Assembly (NCBI RefSeq): GCF_034427655.1
Contig: NZ_JAXOFX010000001.1
Location: 62,001 to 126,000 of the forward strand
Direction of reading: 5' to 3'
DNA from: Robertmurraya_A mangrovi
Lineage (GTDB): Bacteria > Bacillota > Bacilli > Bacillales > Cytobacillaceae
Length of the DNA: 64,000 bases
Part shown: positions 52,127-60,507 of the stretch, piece by piece
Layout of the letters: every line of letters starts with the position of its first letter
Numbering within the stretch: the first letter of the stretch is position 1
Translations under genes and position numbers: made by a program
The notes under the pieces: generated by a model
Seen by the model: the letters and a program-made list of their open reading frames with translations, nothing else
Databases searched by the model: none
What the model was told of the DNA's origin: nothing

Positions 52127-53011
52127 ATGACTTTAAAAGAGAAAGTCCAACTCAAAAAGGTAGAAATACCAAACGGGGAAACGATTGCTTATCGTGAAAG
52201 GGAAGGGGGAACAAAAAACCTCCTGCTCATACATGGAAATATGACCTCTTCTAAGCATTGGGATGTATTAATAGAAAAGATTGATCCGGAATTCAAAGTG
52301 TTTGCAATGGATATGAGGGGCTTTGGAGAATCCTCTTATAATCAAGCAATCTATTCTATTAAAGAGCTTTCTGATGATATTAAATTATTTGTTGATGAAA
52401 TTGAACTATATGGTTTTTCGATTGTAGGTTGGTCATTAGGAGCTCCTGTTTGTATGCAATTTGTGGCGGATTACCCTGATTACTGTAACCGATTAATCCT
52501 ACTTGCTCCAGGTTCAACGAGAGGATTTGCAATGTATGCGCCGAGTTCGGAACAACGTTTAGAAACATTTGATCAAGTAAAAATCGATCCAACGAAGGTT
52601 GTACCAACAGAAACCGCTTATCGTAAGAAAGATCGAGCGTTTTTAAAATTTGTATACGATGCAGTAATTTATACAAAAAATCAGCCGGATCCTAACCGTT
52701 ATGAAGAGTATTTGGATGACATGTTAACACAAAGAAATTATGCTGAAACGGTGCATGCACTAAACCAATTTAATATTAGTCATGAACATAATGGGTTGGT
52801 GCAAGGAAATGGCCTCGCTAGTAGTATAAATATTCCTACTCTTGTTTTAAGGGGAGACCATGATTTAGTCATAACCGAACAAATGACAAAAGAAATTTTA
52901 GATGACATAGGAGAAAACGCGAGATTTGTAGAATTAAAGGATTGTGGGCATTCTCCGTTAATAGATGATTTGGACCAACTGCTTGAAGTGATGACGGAAT
53001 TTTTAGATTAA
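52127..53011 (+). CDS. Alpha/beta hydrolase
   Basis: This 294-residue cytoplasmic alpha/beta hydrolase has LLIHGNMTSSKHWD for the oxyanion hole, MDMRGFGESSY, the nucleophile elbow VGWSLGAPVC with Ser, the acid in LVLRGDHDLV and the His in KDCGHSPLIDD. It starts at ATG 52127, 5 bp after the KAS-III-like gene, with GGGAGAG as ribosome site. It may hydrolyse an ester, thioester or C-C bond in the same pathway. Family membership is certain, the substrate is not. Confidence 0.85.
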   Translation: MTLKEKVQLKKVEIPNGETIAYREREGGTKNLLLIHGNMTSSKHWDVLIEKIDPEFKVFAMDMRGFGESSYNQAIYSIKELSDDIKLFVDEIELYGFSIVGWSLGAPVCMQFVADYPDYCNRLILLAPGSTRGFAMYAPSSEQRLETFDQVKIDPTKVVPTETAYRKKDRAFLKFVYDAVIYTKNQPDPNRYEEYLDDMLTQRNYAETVHALNQFNISHEHNGLVQGNGLASSINIPTLVLRGDHDLVITEQMTKEILDDIGENARFVELKDCGHSPLIDDLDQLLEVMTEFLD

Positions 53012-53113
53012 AGAGTAGTTGATTTGTCTTTGTGGAAATGTTTATTGAAATTTATTTAGGACAGGAATCTGAATTAATATCAGAATTTTTAGAGTAATGT
53101 GGAGGTTTATGAA

Positions 53114-53854
53114 ATGAGATTAGCTGAAAAAGTAGCTATTATAACAGGTGCAGCAAATGGGATTGGATTTGCAGCTGCCGAAGTGTTTGCTCGTGAAGGG
53201 GCAAAAGTGGCGTTAGCCGATTTTGATTCGGATTTGGGTCAAACGAGAGCAAGTGAACTTAAAGATAAGGGCTATGATGTAGCTTTTATTCAAGTGAATG
53301 TTGCGGACCGTAACAGTGTAGATTCTTTAGTAAAAAATGTGGTCGACCACTTTGGTGGAGTAGACATATTGGTAAATAATGCAGGAATCACAAGAGATGG
53401 AATGCTAGCAAAGCTCTCTGTAGAAGATTTCCAGCAAGTTCTAGATGTGAACTTAACGGGTGTATTCCATTGTACGCAAGCCGTTTTACCAGCCATGTTA
53501 GCTAAGGGAAGCGGAAAAATCATTAACACTTCGTCTGTGTCAGGAGTGTATGGAAATATTGGTCAAACGAATTACGCCGCTACTAAAGCCGGAGTGGTTG
53601 GAATGACAAAAACATGGGCGAAGGAACTTGGCCGTAAGGGAATTAATGTGAATGCGGTTGCCCCAGGTTTCATTGCAACAGGCATGACGGCAAAGGTTCC
53701 AGAAAAAGTAATTGAGCAAATGAAGATGATGGTTCCACTAGGTCGTCTAGGAAATCCGGAAGATATTGCAAACGCTTACCTGTTCCTAGCTTCAAATGAA
53801 TCCAACTATGTGAATGGTACAGTCCTTCATGTAGATGGCGGGATTATGATGTAA
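53114..53854 (+). CDS. FabG-like short-chain dehydrogenase/reductase
   Basis: This 246-residue SDR has the cofactor motif TGAANGIG (11-18), NNAG (about 87-90), catalytic Ser in NTSSVSG and YAATKAGVVG (Tyr-x3-Lys), and the C-terminal VNGTVLHVDGG. It is of the 3-oxoacyl-ACP/acetoacetyl-CoA reductase type. The ATG at 53114 follows GGAGG by 8 nt. It lies 102 bp after the hydrolase gene and before a terminator, so it ends this operon or has its own promoter. It probably interconverts a 3-hydroxyacyl and 3-oxoacyl thioester. Confidence 0.88.
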   Translation: MRLAEKVAIITGAANGIGFAAAEVFAREGAKVALADFDSDLGQTRASELKDKGYDVAFIQVNVADRNSVDSLVKNVVDHFGGVDILVNNAGITRDGMLAKLSVEDFQQVLDVNLTGVFHCTQAVLPAMLAKGSGKIINTSSVSGVYGNIGQTNYAATKAGVVGMTKTWAKELGRKGINVNAVAPGFIATGMTAKVPEKVIEQMKMMVPLGRLGNPEDIANAYLFLASNESNYVNGTVLHVDGGIMM

Positions 53855-53890
53855 TCACAAATAACAAAGTTTTTCCAATGAAAAAAGCAA

Positions 53891-53918
53891 AAAAAAGCGC
53901 TGACATTAGCGCTTTTTT
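53891..53918 (+). terminator. Terminator after the SDR gene
   Basis: AAAAAAGCGCT and AGCGCTTTTTT form a perfect 11-bp stem with a 6-nt loop. Confidence 0.9.
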
Positions 53919-53953
53919 GGCATTTACAAATAATTGAAAGTGAGGAATCCTCC

Positions 53954-55129
53954 ATGAGAAATGTAGTAATAACTTCAGCTGTACGTACCCCAATTGGAAC
54001 ATTTGGTGGTGTTTATAAAGACCTACTACCAACCGATTTAATCGTACCTGTTATCCAAGAAGTTGTGAAACGTAGTAATCTGCAAAATGATGAAGTAGAT
54101 GAAGTGATTTTAGGACATTGCATCCAGAGAACAGACCAGCCAAATACAGCACGCACAGCTGCACTTTTAGCTGGATTAGCTGATACGACGACTGGATTTA
54201 CAGTACAAAGACAATGTGCTTCTGGAATGCAAGCGATCATTTCTGCTGCACTGCAAATTCAGTCTGGAATGTCTGATATCGTTGTTGCAGGCGGAGTGGA
54301 GGCAATGAGCTCCAGTCCTTATGTATTAAAGCAACATCGCTGGGGAGCTAGGATGCAGCATGGTCAAATTACCGATACCGTTTGGGAAATTCTTGAGGAT
54401 CCTATCCATAACATCATGATGGGAGAAACGGCAGAAAATTTAGCTGATTTACATGAAATTAGTCGCGCCGAACAGGATGAAATTGCATTATTAAGTCATC
54501 AAAGAGCAGCCTATGCGATTGAAAATGGACACTTTGATTCACAACTGGTTCCTATAACGATAAAAACACGCAAAGGTGAAACGGTCATTGAAAGAGATGA
54601 AAACCCAAGACCTGATATTACTTCAGAAAAGTTAGCTAGTTTAAAACCTGTATTTCGTAAGGATGGGACGGTTACAGCAGGAAATTCATCCAGCTTAAAT
54701 GACGGTGGAGCCGCTCTTGTTTTAATGTCTGAAGAGTTAGCGATGGAGAAGGGACTTACTCCTTTAGCTAAAATCGTTGGTTATTCCGTTGCTGGAGTAG
54801 ATCCGAAAGTAATGGGGAGAGGGCCTGTTCCAGCGGTTAAAAAAGGGTTGCAAAATGTAAATTGGACTCTTGAAGAAGCAGATTTAATTGAAGTTAACGA
54901 AGCTTTTGCAGCTCAATACCTGGCTGTCGAAAAAGAGCTTGGTTTAAACCGTGAAAAAGTAAATGTAAACGGAAGCGGAATTAGTCTTGGTCATCCTATT
55001 GGCTGTACCGGAGCAAGAATCGTTGTAAGCTTAGTACATGAACTCAATCGTAGAGGTTTAAGTAAGGGAATTGCCTCATTATGCGTTGGCGGGGGCATGG
55101 GTGCTACTGTATTTTTAGAAACTTGTTAA
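53954..55129 (+). CDS. Acetyl-CoA acetyltransferase (thiolase)
   Basis: This 391-residue degradative/biosynthetic thiolase has the nucleophile in VQRQCASGMQAI (Cys near 89), the His in GSGISLGHPIGCTGARIV and the second Cys in SLCVGGGMGATVFLE. It cleaves 3-oxoacyl-CoA with CoA or condenses two acetyl-CoA. AAGTGAGG precedes the ATG. A terminator separates it from the SDR gene, so it may have its own promoter. Context with the SDR and acyl-CoA synthetase suggests the last steps of acid breakdown. Confidence 0.93.
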   Translation: MRNVVITSAVRTPIGTFGGVYKDLLPTDLIVPVIQEVVKRSNLQNDEVDEVILGHCIQRTDQPNTARTAALLAGLADTTTGFTVQRQCASGMQAIISAALQIQSGMSDIVVAGGVEAMSSSPYVLKQHRWGARMQHGQITDTVWEILEDPIHNIMMGETAENLADLHEISRAEQDEIALLSHQRAAYAIENGHFDSQLVPITIKTRKGETVIERDENPRPDITSEKLASLKPVFRKDGTVTAGNSSSLNDGGAALVLMSEELAMEKGLTPLAKIVGYSVAGVDPKVMGRGPVPAVKKGLQNVNWTLEEADLIEVNEAFAAQYLAVEKELGLNREKVNVNGSGISLGHPIGCTGARIVVSLVHELNRRGLSKGIASLCVGGGMGATVFLETC

Positions 55130-55225
55130 TGTGTGAGGGTTCTTTCACTCTTTGTGGTGGAGGAGCTCTTTTTTTTGTTTATGCAAGGTCCTTATTTTAT
55201 TGTTGAGTTGTGTTTGTGAAGGGAT

Positions 55226-55341
55226 TTTTGCGGAAATCTGATTTATTTTGCGAAAAAGTGATTATTTTTGCGAAAACCAAATTTATTTTGCGAAAATCAA
55301 GATAATTTTGCGAAAATCCCATTTTTTTTTGCGAAACTAAA
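55226..55341 (-). repeat. Phased array B of six TTTTGCGAAAA-like cores
   Basis: Six TTTTGCGAAAA-type cores have the G of GCG at 55230, 55250, 55270, 55290, 55310 and 55331, a period of 20-21 bp. The cores are the reverse complement of those in array A (39871-39980), so the array points the other way. Spacers of about 9 bp differ. It fills most of the 55130-55456 gap between the thiolase and symporter genes, which otherwise holds a cre site near its end. Confidence 0.78.
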
Positions 55342-55417
55342 TCCATACAGGATCCAGATAAAAAAGAGGCATATTTTCCTCGAATATATTATCTGAATAG
55401 TCAATATATTTATTTAA

Positions 55418-55431
55418 TGTAAGCGCTAACA
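55418..55431 (+). promoter_or_regulatory. Catabolite-responsive element (CcpA site)
   Basis: TGTAAGCGCTAACA matches the cre consensus TGWAANCGNTNWCA at every position. It is 26 bp before the symporter start codon, so CcpA bound there would repress the symporter when a preferred sugar is present. Confidence 0.85.
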
Positions 55432-55456
55432 ATTTTATTTAAAAAAGGAGGTCATT

Positions 55457-56674
55457 ATGTCATTAACTAAAAAGATTCTGTTAGGTATGGTTCTTGGGAT
55501 TATTGTCGGACTTATTTTAAATCTGGCTGTACCATCGGCTTTTGAGGCAGTAAATTCTTACTTTTTATATCCATTAGGGAAATTATTTATCAATCTTATT
55601 AAAATGCTTGTTGTACCCATTGTCATTGTTTCTTTAATATTAGGAACAGCTGGAATAAGTGATCCGAAGAAGCTTGGGAGAATTGGTTTTAAGACCATTA
55701 CTTTTTTCTTAGCTACAACTGCAATTGCTCTTGTTTTAGCAATTGGGATGGCGCTGTTAATTAAGCCGGGGACTGGAAGCTTCCAATTAGATGGGGCTAC
55801 CTTTGAGGCGGCAGATGCACCACCAGTCGTTGATACACTATTAAATATTATTCCAACGAACCCATTCGGGGCGATGGTCCAAGGGGAAATGCTTCAAGTT
55901 ATTGCCTTTGCCATTATCGTTGGATTTGGGCTAGCTCGACTTGGTGAGAAGGTTCAGGGAATCATGAAATTAGTAGAGCAGGCAAATGAGGTTCTAATGT
56001 ATTTAGTTCAGGCAGTTATGAAGGTCGCTCCATATGGTGCTTTTGCCTTGATTGCAACAGCAATAGGTGGTCAAGGAATGGAAGCTATCCTTGCCATGGG
56101 TAAATATATGTTTGTTGTACTTTTTGTTTTATTATTACATTTAATTGTCACATATGGAGCATCTGTAAAACTTCTTGGAAAGATGAATCCAGTTAGTTTT
56201 ATAAAAGGATTCTCACCTGCGATGGTAGTAGCTTTTAGTACTTCTAGTAGTTCTGCAACCCTTCCTGTATCAATGGATGCTGCCCAGAAAAAATTAGGAG
56301 TTTCGAAAAGCGTGAGCGGTTTTGTTCAACCGTTAGGTGCAACGATTAATATGGATGGAACAGCAATCATGCAAGGGGTAGCAACCATATTTATTGCTCA
56401 AGTATACGGTATTGACCTAAGTTTAACTCAGATGCTAACCGTTATTTTAACAGCTACACTTGCGAGTATTGGTACAGCTGGAGTTCCGGGCGTTGGACTA
56501 ATTATGTTATCTATGGTATTAACATCCGTAGGTCTACCTGTTGAAGCAATTGCCCTTGTATTAGGAGTCGATCGATTACTAGATATGTGCCGAACAGCGG
56601 TGAATATTACGGGAGATGCGGCTTGTGCTGTCATCGTTTCTAAATCGGAGGAAGGAGAAAAGGCAGCAAGCTAA
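55457..56674 (+). CDS. Dicarboxylate/glutamate:cation symporter (DAACS family)
   Basis: This 405-residue secondary transporter of the GltP/DctA type has about eight helices and two hairpins. The serine-rich STSSSSATLP motif, the PLGATINMDGTAIMQGV motif (NMDGT) and the C-terminal DRLLDMCRTAVNITGDA with the substrate-binding Arg/Asp residues are conserved. It takes up glutamate, aspartate or C4-dicarboxylates with protons or sodium. AAAAGGAGG precedes the ATG. A perfect cre site lies just upstream. It is monocistronic with its own terminator. Confidence 0.92.
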   Translation: MSLTKKILLGMVLGIIVGLILNLAVPSAFEAVNSYFLYPLGKLFINLIKMLVVPIVIVSLILGTAGISDPKKLGRIGFKTITFFLATTAIALVLAIGMALLIKPGTGSFQLDGATFEAADAPPVVDTLLNIIPTNPFGAMVQGEMLQVIAFAIIVGFGLARLGEKVQGIMKLVEQANEVLMYLVQAVMKVAPYGAFALIATAIGGQGMEAILAMGKYMFVVLFVLLLHLIVTYGASVKLLGKMNPVSFIKGFSPAMVVAFSTSSSSATLPVSMDAAQKKLGVSKSVSGFVQPLGATINMDGTAIMQGVATIFIAQVYGIDLSLTQMLTVILTATLASIGTAGVPGVGLIMLSMVLTSVGLPVEAIALVLGVDRLLDMCRTAVNITGDAACAVIVSKSEEGEKAAS

Positions 56675-56684
56675 ATTTTAGGTG

Positions 56685-56719
56685 AGGTGGTCCCGAGTTG
56701 AAAAGGGACCACCTTTTTC
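56685..56719 (+). terminator. Terminator of the symporter gene
   Basis: AGGTGGTCCC and GGGACCACCT form a perfect 10-bp stem followed by TTTT. Confidence 0.9.
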
Positions 56720-56773
56720 ATCGTTTAGGAAATTATAAAATACTTCGCATTGTGGATAACTTTTTAACATTGA

Positions 56774-56800
56774 GTGTCCCCGTCCAGCTCCAGCGCTTTT
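56774..56800. repeat. Fragment of the 8201-type repeat
   Basis: GTCCAGCTCCAGCGC matches the left end of the 8201-8350 element with three changes. Only the end is present. Confidence 0.4.
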
Positions 56801-56833
56801 GTTCTGTGGTTGTCTACATAATGCACCAAACGA

Positions 56834-56868
56834 CCTGTAACTAACTTGTAACTCTCACCAATTAAGAT
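56834..56868 (+). promoter_or_regulatory. Activator-type promoter with TGTAAC direct repeats
   Basis: CCTGTAAC (56834-56841) and CTTGTAAC (56845-56852) have an 11-bp period. TAAGAT follows at 56863-56868 after a 10-nt gap, within AATTAAGATAA. Spacing is identical to the promoter at 46081-46115 (AATTATGATAA). Both are probably bound by the BTAD regulator. Confidence 0.7.
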
Positions 56869-56895
56869 AATCTCATTATAATTAAGGGAGAGATT

Positions 56896-58386
56896 ATGGT
56901 GAGGTGGGAACTCGATTGGCTTGAAAATAGGGCGCGATTAGCACCAGATTCAGAAGCCGTTATTGATGCGGATATTAGCATGACTTGGACATATAGTGAA
57001 CTAAATAACCGCTGTAACAGGGTGGCGAACTGGTTAGTTGAAAAGGGAATTAGAAAAGGAGATCGGGTTGCTCTTCTATCTCCAAATGATATATGTTACC
57101 TTGACTTATTATTTGCTTGTGGAAAAATAGGAGCCATATTCGTTCCGTTGAATTGGCGTTTATCTACAAGCGAAATTAGATATATCTTAGAAGATAGTAC
57201 TCCTAAACTGTTAGGTTATCATTCTAGTTTTACAAAAACAGTGGCGGATTTAAATGAAATGAATATGGAACTTTTTAAAGTAGAAAAAGAGAGTTACTTT
57301 AAAGATTCAGGGTTTACTAGGGATATTCCTATATCAGAAGAGGATCCCTTAGCTATCATTTATACAGGAGGGACAACTGGGAAGCCGAAAGGAGTGGTGT
57401 TGAGTCATCGTTCTATCCTATGGAACGGGCTAAATACCATTCTGAGCTGGAACCTAACTAGTGAAGATACAACTTTAACTTATATGCCCATGTTTCATAC
57501 AGGGGGGTTAAATGCCTTATCCATACCGCTTTTAATGATTGGTGGAAAAGTGGTTATTGCTAAGGAATTTGACCCTCATTCAGCCATTTGCTATTTAAAC
57601 AAATATCAATGTACCATCGTTTTATTTGTTCCTACGATGTACCATATGTTGGTGGAGACAGATGAGTTTAAGGGGACAGAATTCCCTACCATAAAAGCCT
57701 TTTTATCTGGTGGAGCCCCTTGTCCACTAGAAATATATGAAGCTTTTAATCAAAAGGGGCTACAGTTTAAGGAAGGGTACGGTCTAACAGAAGCTGGTCC
57801 AAACAACTTTTTTATTGAAACCTGGATGGCAAATGAAAAACGGGGATCTGTTGGGAAGCCGATGATGTTCAATCAAATCCAACTTTTAAAAGAAGACGGA
57901 ACGGTTGCAGAAAATGAGGAAGTTGGGGAAGTTCTAATAAAGGGGAAACATTCATTTGAGTTTTATTGGAAAAATGAGGATGCTACAAAAGAAACGTTAA
58001 AACAAGGTTGGCTTCATACAGGAGATTTAGCGAAAAGGGATAACGATGGCTATTTTTATATAGTAGGTAGGAAAAAAGACATGATTATTACGGGTGGAGA
58101 AAACGTCTATCCACTAGAAGTTGAACATTGGATTGCCGCACATCCCGAGGTATCTGAGGTCGCTGTTGTAGGTTTACCAGATTCTAAATGGGGTGAAATC
58201 GTAACAGCCTTTATTGTGTTAAAAAACAATGCGTCTTTATCGGTAGAGGAAATTAAAAATTATTGCTCCTATAAACTTGGTAACTATAAAATCCCTAAAA
58301 AAATAATTTTTATAAAGGAACTTCCTAAAACACATGTCGGTAAGATTGATAAAAATCAGCTTAAGCAGAGTGTGGAAGCTAAATAA
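56896..58386 (+). CDS. Acyl-CoA synthetase (AMP-forming)
   Basis: This 496-residue ANL-superfamily ligase has the AMP-binding loop IIYTGGTTGKPKGVVLSH, VPTMYHML, EGYGLTEAGPN, the hinge WLHTGDLAKRDNDGYFYIVG-RKKD and the catalytic lysine in KTHVGKIDKNQ. It makes a CoA thioester from a carboxylic acid; the acid is not known. Shared regulatory repeats tie it to the Liv-type importer operon, so it probably activates the imported substrate. AAGGGAGAG precedes the ATG. Confidence 0.9.
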   Translation: MVRWELDWLENRARLAPDSEAVIDADISMTWTYSELNNRCNRVANWLVEKGIRKGDRVALLSPNDICYLDLLFACGKIGAIFVPLNWRLSTSEIRYILEDSTPKLLGYHSSFTKTVADLNEMNMELFKVEKESYFKDSGFTRDIPISEEDPLAIIYTGGTTGKPKGVVLSHRSILWNGLNTILSWNLTSEDTTLTYMPMFHTGGLNALSIPLLMIGGKVVIAKEFDPHSAICYLNKYQCTIVLFVPTMYHMLVETDEFKGTEFPTIKAFLSGGAPCPLEIYEAFNQKGLQFKEGYGLTEAGPNNFFIETWMANEKRGSVGKPMMFNQIQLLKEDGTVAENEEVGEVLIKGKHSFEFYWKNEDATKETLKQGWLHTGDLAKRDNDGYFYIVGRKKDMIITGGENVYPLEVEHWIAAHPEVSEVAVVGLPDSKWGEIVTAFIVLKNNASLSVEEIKNYCSYKLGNYKIPKKIIFIKELPKTHVGKIDKNQLKQSVEAK

Positions 58387-58399
58387 ATGAATTTAATGA

Positions 58400-58429
58400 A
58401 GCGCGGGTCATCCGCGCTATTATTTTTTT
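58400..58429 (+). terminator. Terminator of the acyl-CoA synthetase gene
   Basis: AGCGCGG and CCGCGCT form a 7-bp stem followed by ATTATTTTTTT. Confidence 0.85.
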
Positions 58430-59573
58430 ATTGAGAATTTCGTATACTACCTAAAAGTGTATATCCTGAAATTAGATTGAATAAGAACATTGCAAGAAGT
58501 AGAAGCATGACTTGGTGAAAGCCCAAAAAGACAACGACTAGAGGAGCTATACTTGCACCTGTCAGCAAAATAAATGAATAAAGCGAAAGGGCTTTTGCCC
58601 GATGCTGCCCACCTAATGTTCCAACTAGTGTAATAACGGTTGGAAGTAGTAAGGAAATGGAGGCGACAAAGAATACTGAAAAAATTATTAATCCAATGAG
58701 ATTATTAAACAAATACATTCCAAGTAAACTACTTGCTGAGAGGGTAAAACCTGTGAACATGGTCTTTCCAATTCCATAACGGTCAATAAGTCTGCCTGTG
58801 AATAAGGATAAAATAGCGCCAATAAGGCCAACTGCTCTTAACGTAAAGATTTCTTCAACAGTCCCATTATAAAACCGCCCAATAGAATCATAGAGTGCTA
58901 CGAAAGAAAAGAGTAAAGTAAAAGTAATTCCATAGCATTTGATAAGGTTCTTATTTTTTAATAACCGCCTAAAAATGTTGAAGATTCGTTGGTTTTGAAC
59001 TTCGGGTGGCTTCGTTATTGGCAAAAAAAACATAGAAAGGACAAAAAGAATAAAGTAAATAAAAGCAAAGAAATAATAGACAAAGTTCCATGAGATAAAC
59101 ATAGTGAAAGTAGAGCTTATTAACTGTCCTAAAATTCCTGCAACTAAAAAGCCAGTATTAATGAACACTAATAGGAGTGTTCTTTTTTTGGGTGAAAATA
59201 GGTCGAAGGAATAAGCAAAAGCAACTGGTGCAAAGCTTCCAAGAGTGAAGCCTTGAATGGAACGAGAAATAAATAGACTAATTAACTCGTTGGATAAACC
59301 AACTGCTAACGTAGAAATGGAGGATGCTAAGAGACCAAATACAATCGTTCTTTTACGACCAAAACGGTCAGAAGCTGGCCCGAAAAATAAAAGTCCGCTT
59401 GCATAGAAAAAACTGAATAATGTACTAGCAATAACAATTTGGCTATCCTTCATTTGAAAGTCAGTTGCTACCACTTCGTATATGGGAATTAATGTATAGA
59501 TGTTACTGGCTACAAAGATACCAGTGATCGTTAAAATAACGGAAGTTAGTGTAAGAACCCATTTAGATATCAT
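58428..59573 (-). CDS. MFS transporter
   Basis: This 381-residue major facilitator protein has about twelve helices. The MFS loop motif after helix 2 is GPASDRFGRKRTIVFG and the corresponding loop in the second half is GRLIDRYGIGKTMFTG. It is a DHA1/YnfM-type putative effluxer; the substrate is unknown. The ribosome site AGGAGGAAGGTGATG precedes the ATG. It is divergent from the DeoR gene with about 160 bp between, so the DeoR regulator may also act on it. Confidence 0.85.
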   Translation of the reverse strand: MISKWVLTLTSVILTITGIFVASNIYTLIPIYEVVATDFQMKDSQIVIASTLFSFFYASGLLFFGPASDRFGRKRTIVFGLLASSISTLAVGLSNELISLFISRSIQGFTLGSFAPVAFAYSFDLFSPKKRTLLLVFINTGFLVAGILGQLISSTFTMFISWNFVYYFFAFIYFILFVLSMFFLPITKPPEVQNQRIFNIFRRLLKNKNLIKCYGITFTLLFSFVALYDSIGRFYNGTVEEIFTLRAVGLIGAILSLFTGRLIDRYGIGKTMFTGFTLSASSLLGMYLFNNLIGLIIFSVFFVASISLLLPTVITLVGTLGGQHRAKALSLYSFILLTGASIAPLVVVFLGFHQVMLLLLAMFLFNLISGYTLLGSIRNSQ

Positions 59574-59666
59574 TTCATCACCTTCCTCCTATACAGTATG
59601 CATCCGTTTTTCTTAAGGTAGGTTGTATCCATCTTATTACATTGTCTTAAAACTAATTAAAAACAC

Positions 59667-59696
59667 TTGATTTTACTTAAGTAAAAAACTTATAAT
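59667..59696 (+). promoter_or_regulatory. Promoter with embedded palindrome, deoR-HAD operon
   Basis: TTGATT (59667-59672), 18-bp spacer, TATAAT (59691-59696). The spacer starts within the perfect palindrome TTTTACTTAAGTAAAA (59671-59686), a likely operator for autoregulation by the DeoR-family product. Confidence 0.65.
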
Positions 59697-59735
59697 TACT
59701 TATAGGAAAAAGTCTTACTAAGAGTAGGTTGAAAA

Positions 59736-60506
59736 ATGTACCAAGAAGAAAGACTAATCGCGATTTTAGATTATTTAAAAGAACATAAACGCATTTCAAT
59801 TGAACAAATTTGCTCCCTCTTGGACGTATCAAGGGATACAGCAAGAAGAGATTTAGTAAGGCTAGAAGAAGAGCAATCAGTCATTCGAACGAGAGGGGGA
59901 GCTATTCTTCCCACTGCACATCTAGAAATAAAGGATTACTCTAATCGTTTACAAACCGTTTCTAATGAAAAGAAGTTAATCGGCAAAATGGCTTCTACAT
60001 TAGTTAATCACACAGATTCAATCATTCTAGATGCCTCTACCACCGTTCAAGCTTGTGCAGAGCAGTTAGGAAATGTCCCTTGTACAGTCATTACCAACTC
60101 GATTAATCAAGCAGATATTTTATCGGTCAATTCAAAAGTTAATATTCATCTTTTGGGAGGAGAACTGCACAAAGAGCACCGTTTTTTATACGGTACCTCT
60201 GTTGTAGAAAAACTTTCCCACTTCTACGTTGACACGGCTTTTATTGGCGTGGTTGGAATTTCCGAAAGTGGTCTAACGATTGCACATGAGGAAGATGGGC
60301 AAGTAAAGAGGAAGATGATTAGTCAAGCAAAACAGGTCATTGTACTGGCAGATCATACAAAAATAGGAGTGACTGGATTCTATCGTTTTGCCGAACTAAA
60401 AGATATTGATTTACTTATCACCGATCAAACACCCGATTCTGCATTTGTGAAACTACTCCATGAACATCATGTAGAACTGTTAGTAACCGATAAGGGAGTG
60501 AAGTAA
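59736..60506 (+). CDS. DeoR/GlpR-family transcriptional regulator
   Basis: This 256-residue repressor has an N-terminal DeoR winged helix (about 5-58; RISIEQICSLLDVSRDTARRDL and RTRGGAIL). The C-terminal sugar-phosphate sensor domain contains ILDASTTVQACAEQL, LLGGELHKEHRFLYG and VLADHTKIG. Such proteins respond to a phosphorylated sugar. It is 1 bp from a HAD phosphatase gene, so the pair forms an operon that may control and remove a sugar phosphate. The target sugar is unknown. Confidence 0.88.
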   Translation: MYQEERLIAILDYLKEHKRISIEQICSLLDVSRDTARRDLVRLEEEQSVIRTRGGAILPTAHLEIKDYSNRLQTVSNEKKLIGKMASTLVNHTDSIILDASTTVQACAEQLGNVPCTVITNSINQADILSVNSKVNIHLLGGELHKEHRFLYGTSVVEKLSHFYVDTAFIGVVGISESGLTIAHEEDGQVKRKMISQAKQVIVLADHTKIGVTGFYRFAELKDIDLLITDQTPDSAFVKLLHEHHVELLVTDKGVK

Positions 60507-60507
60507 A

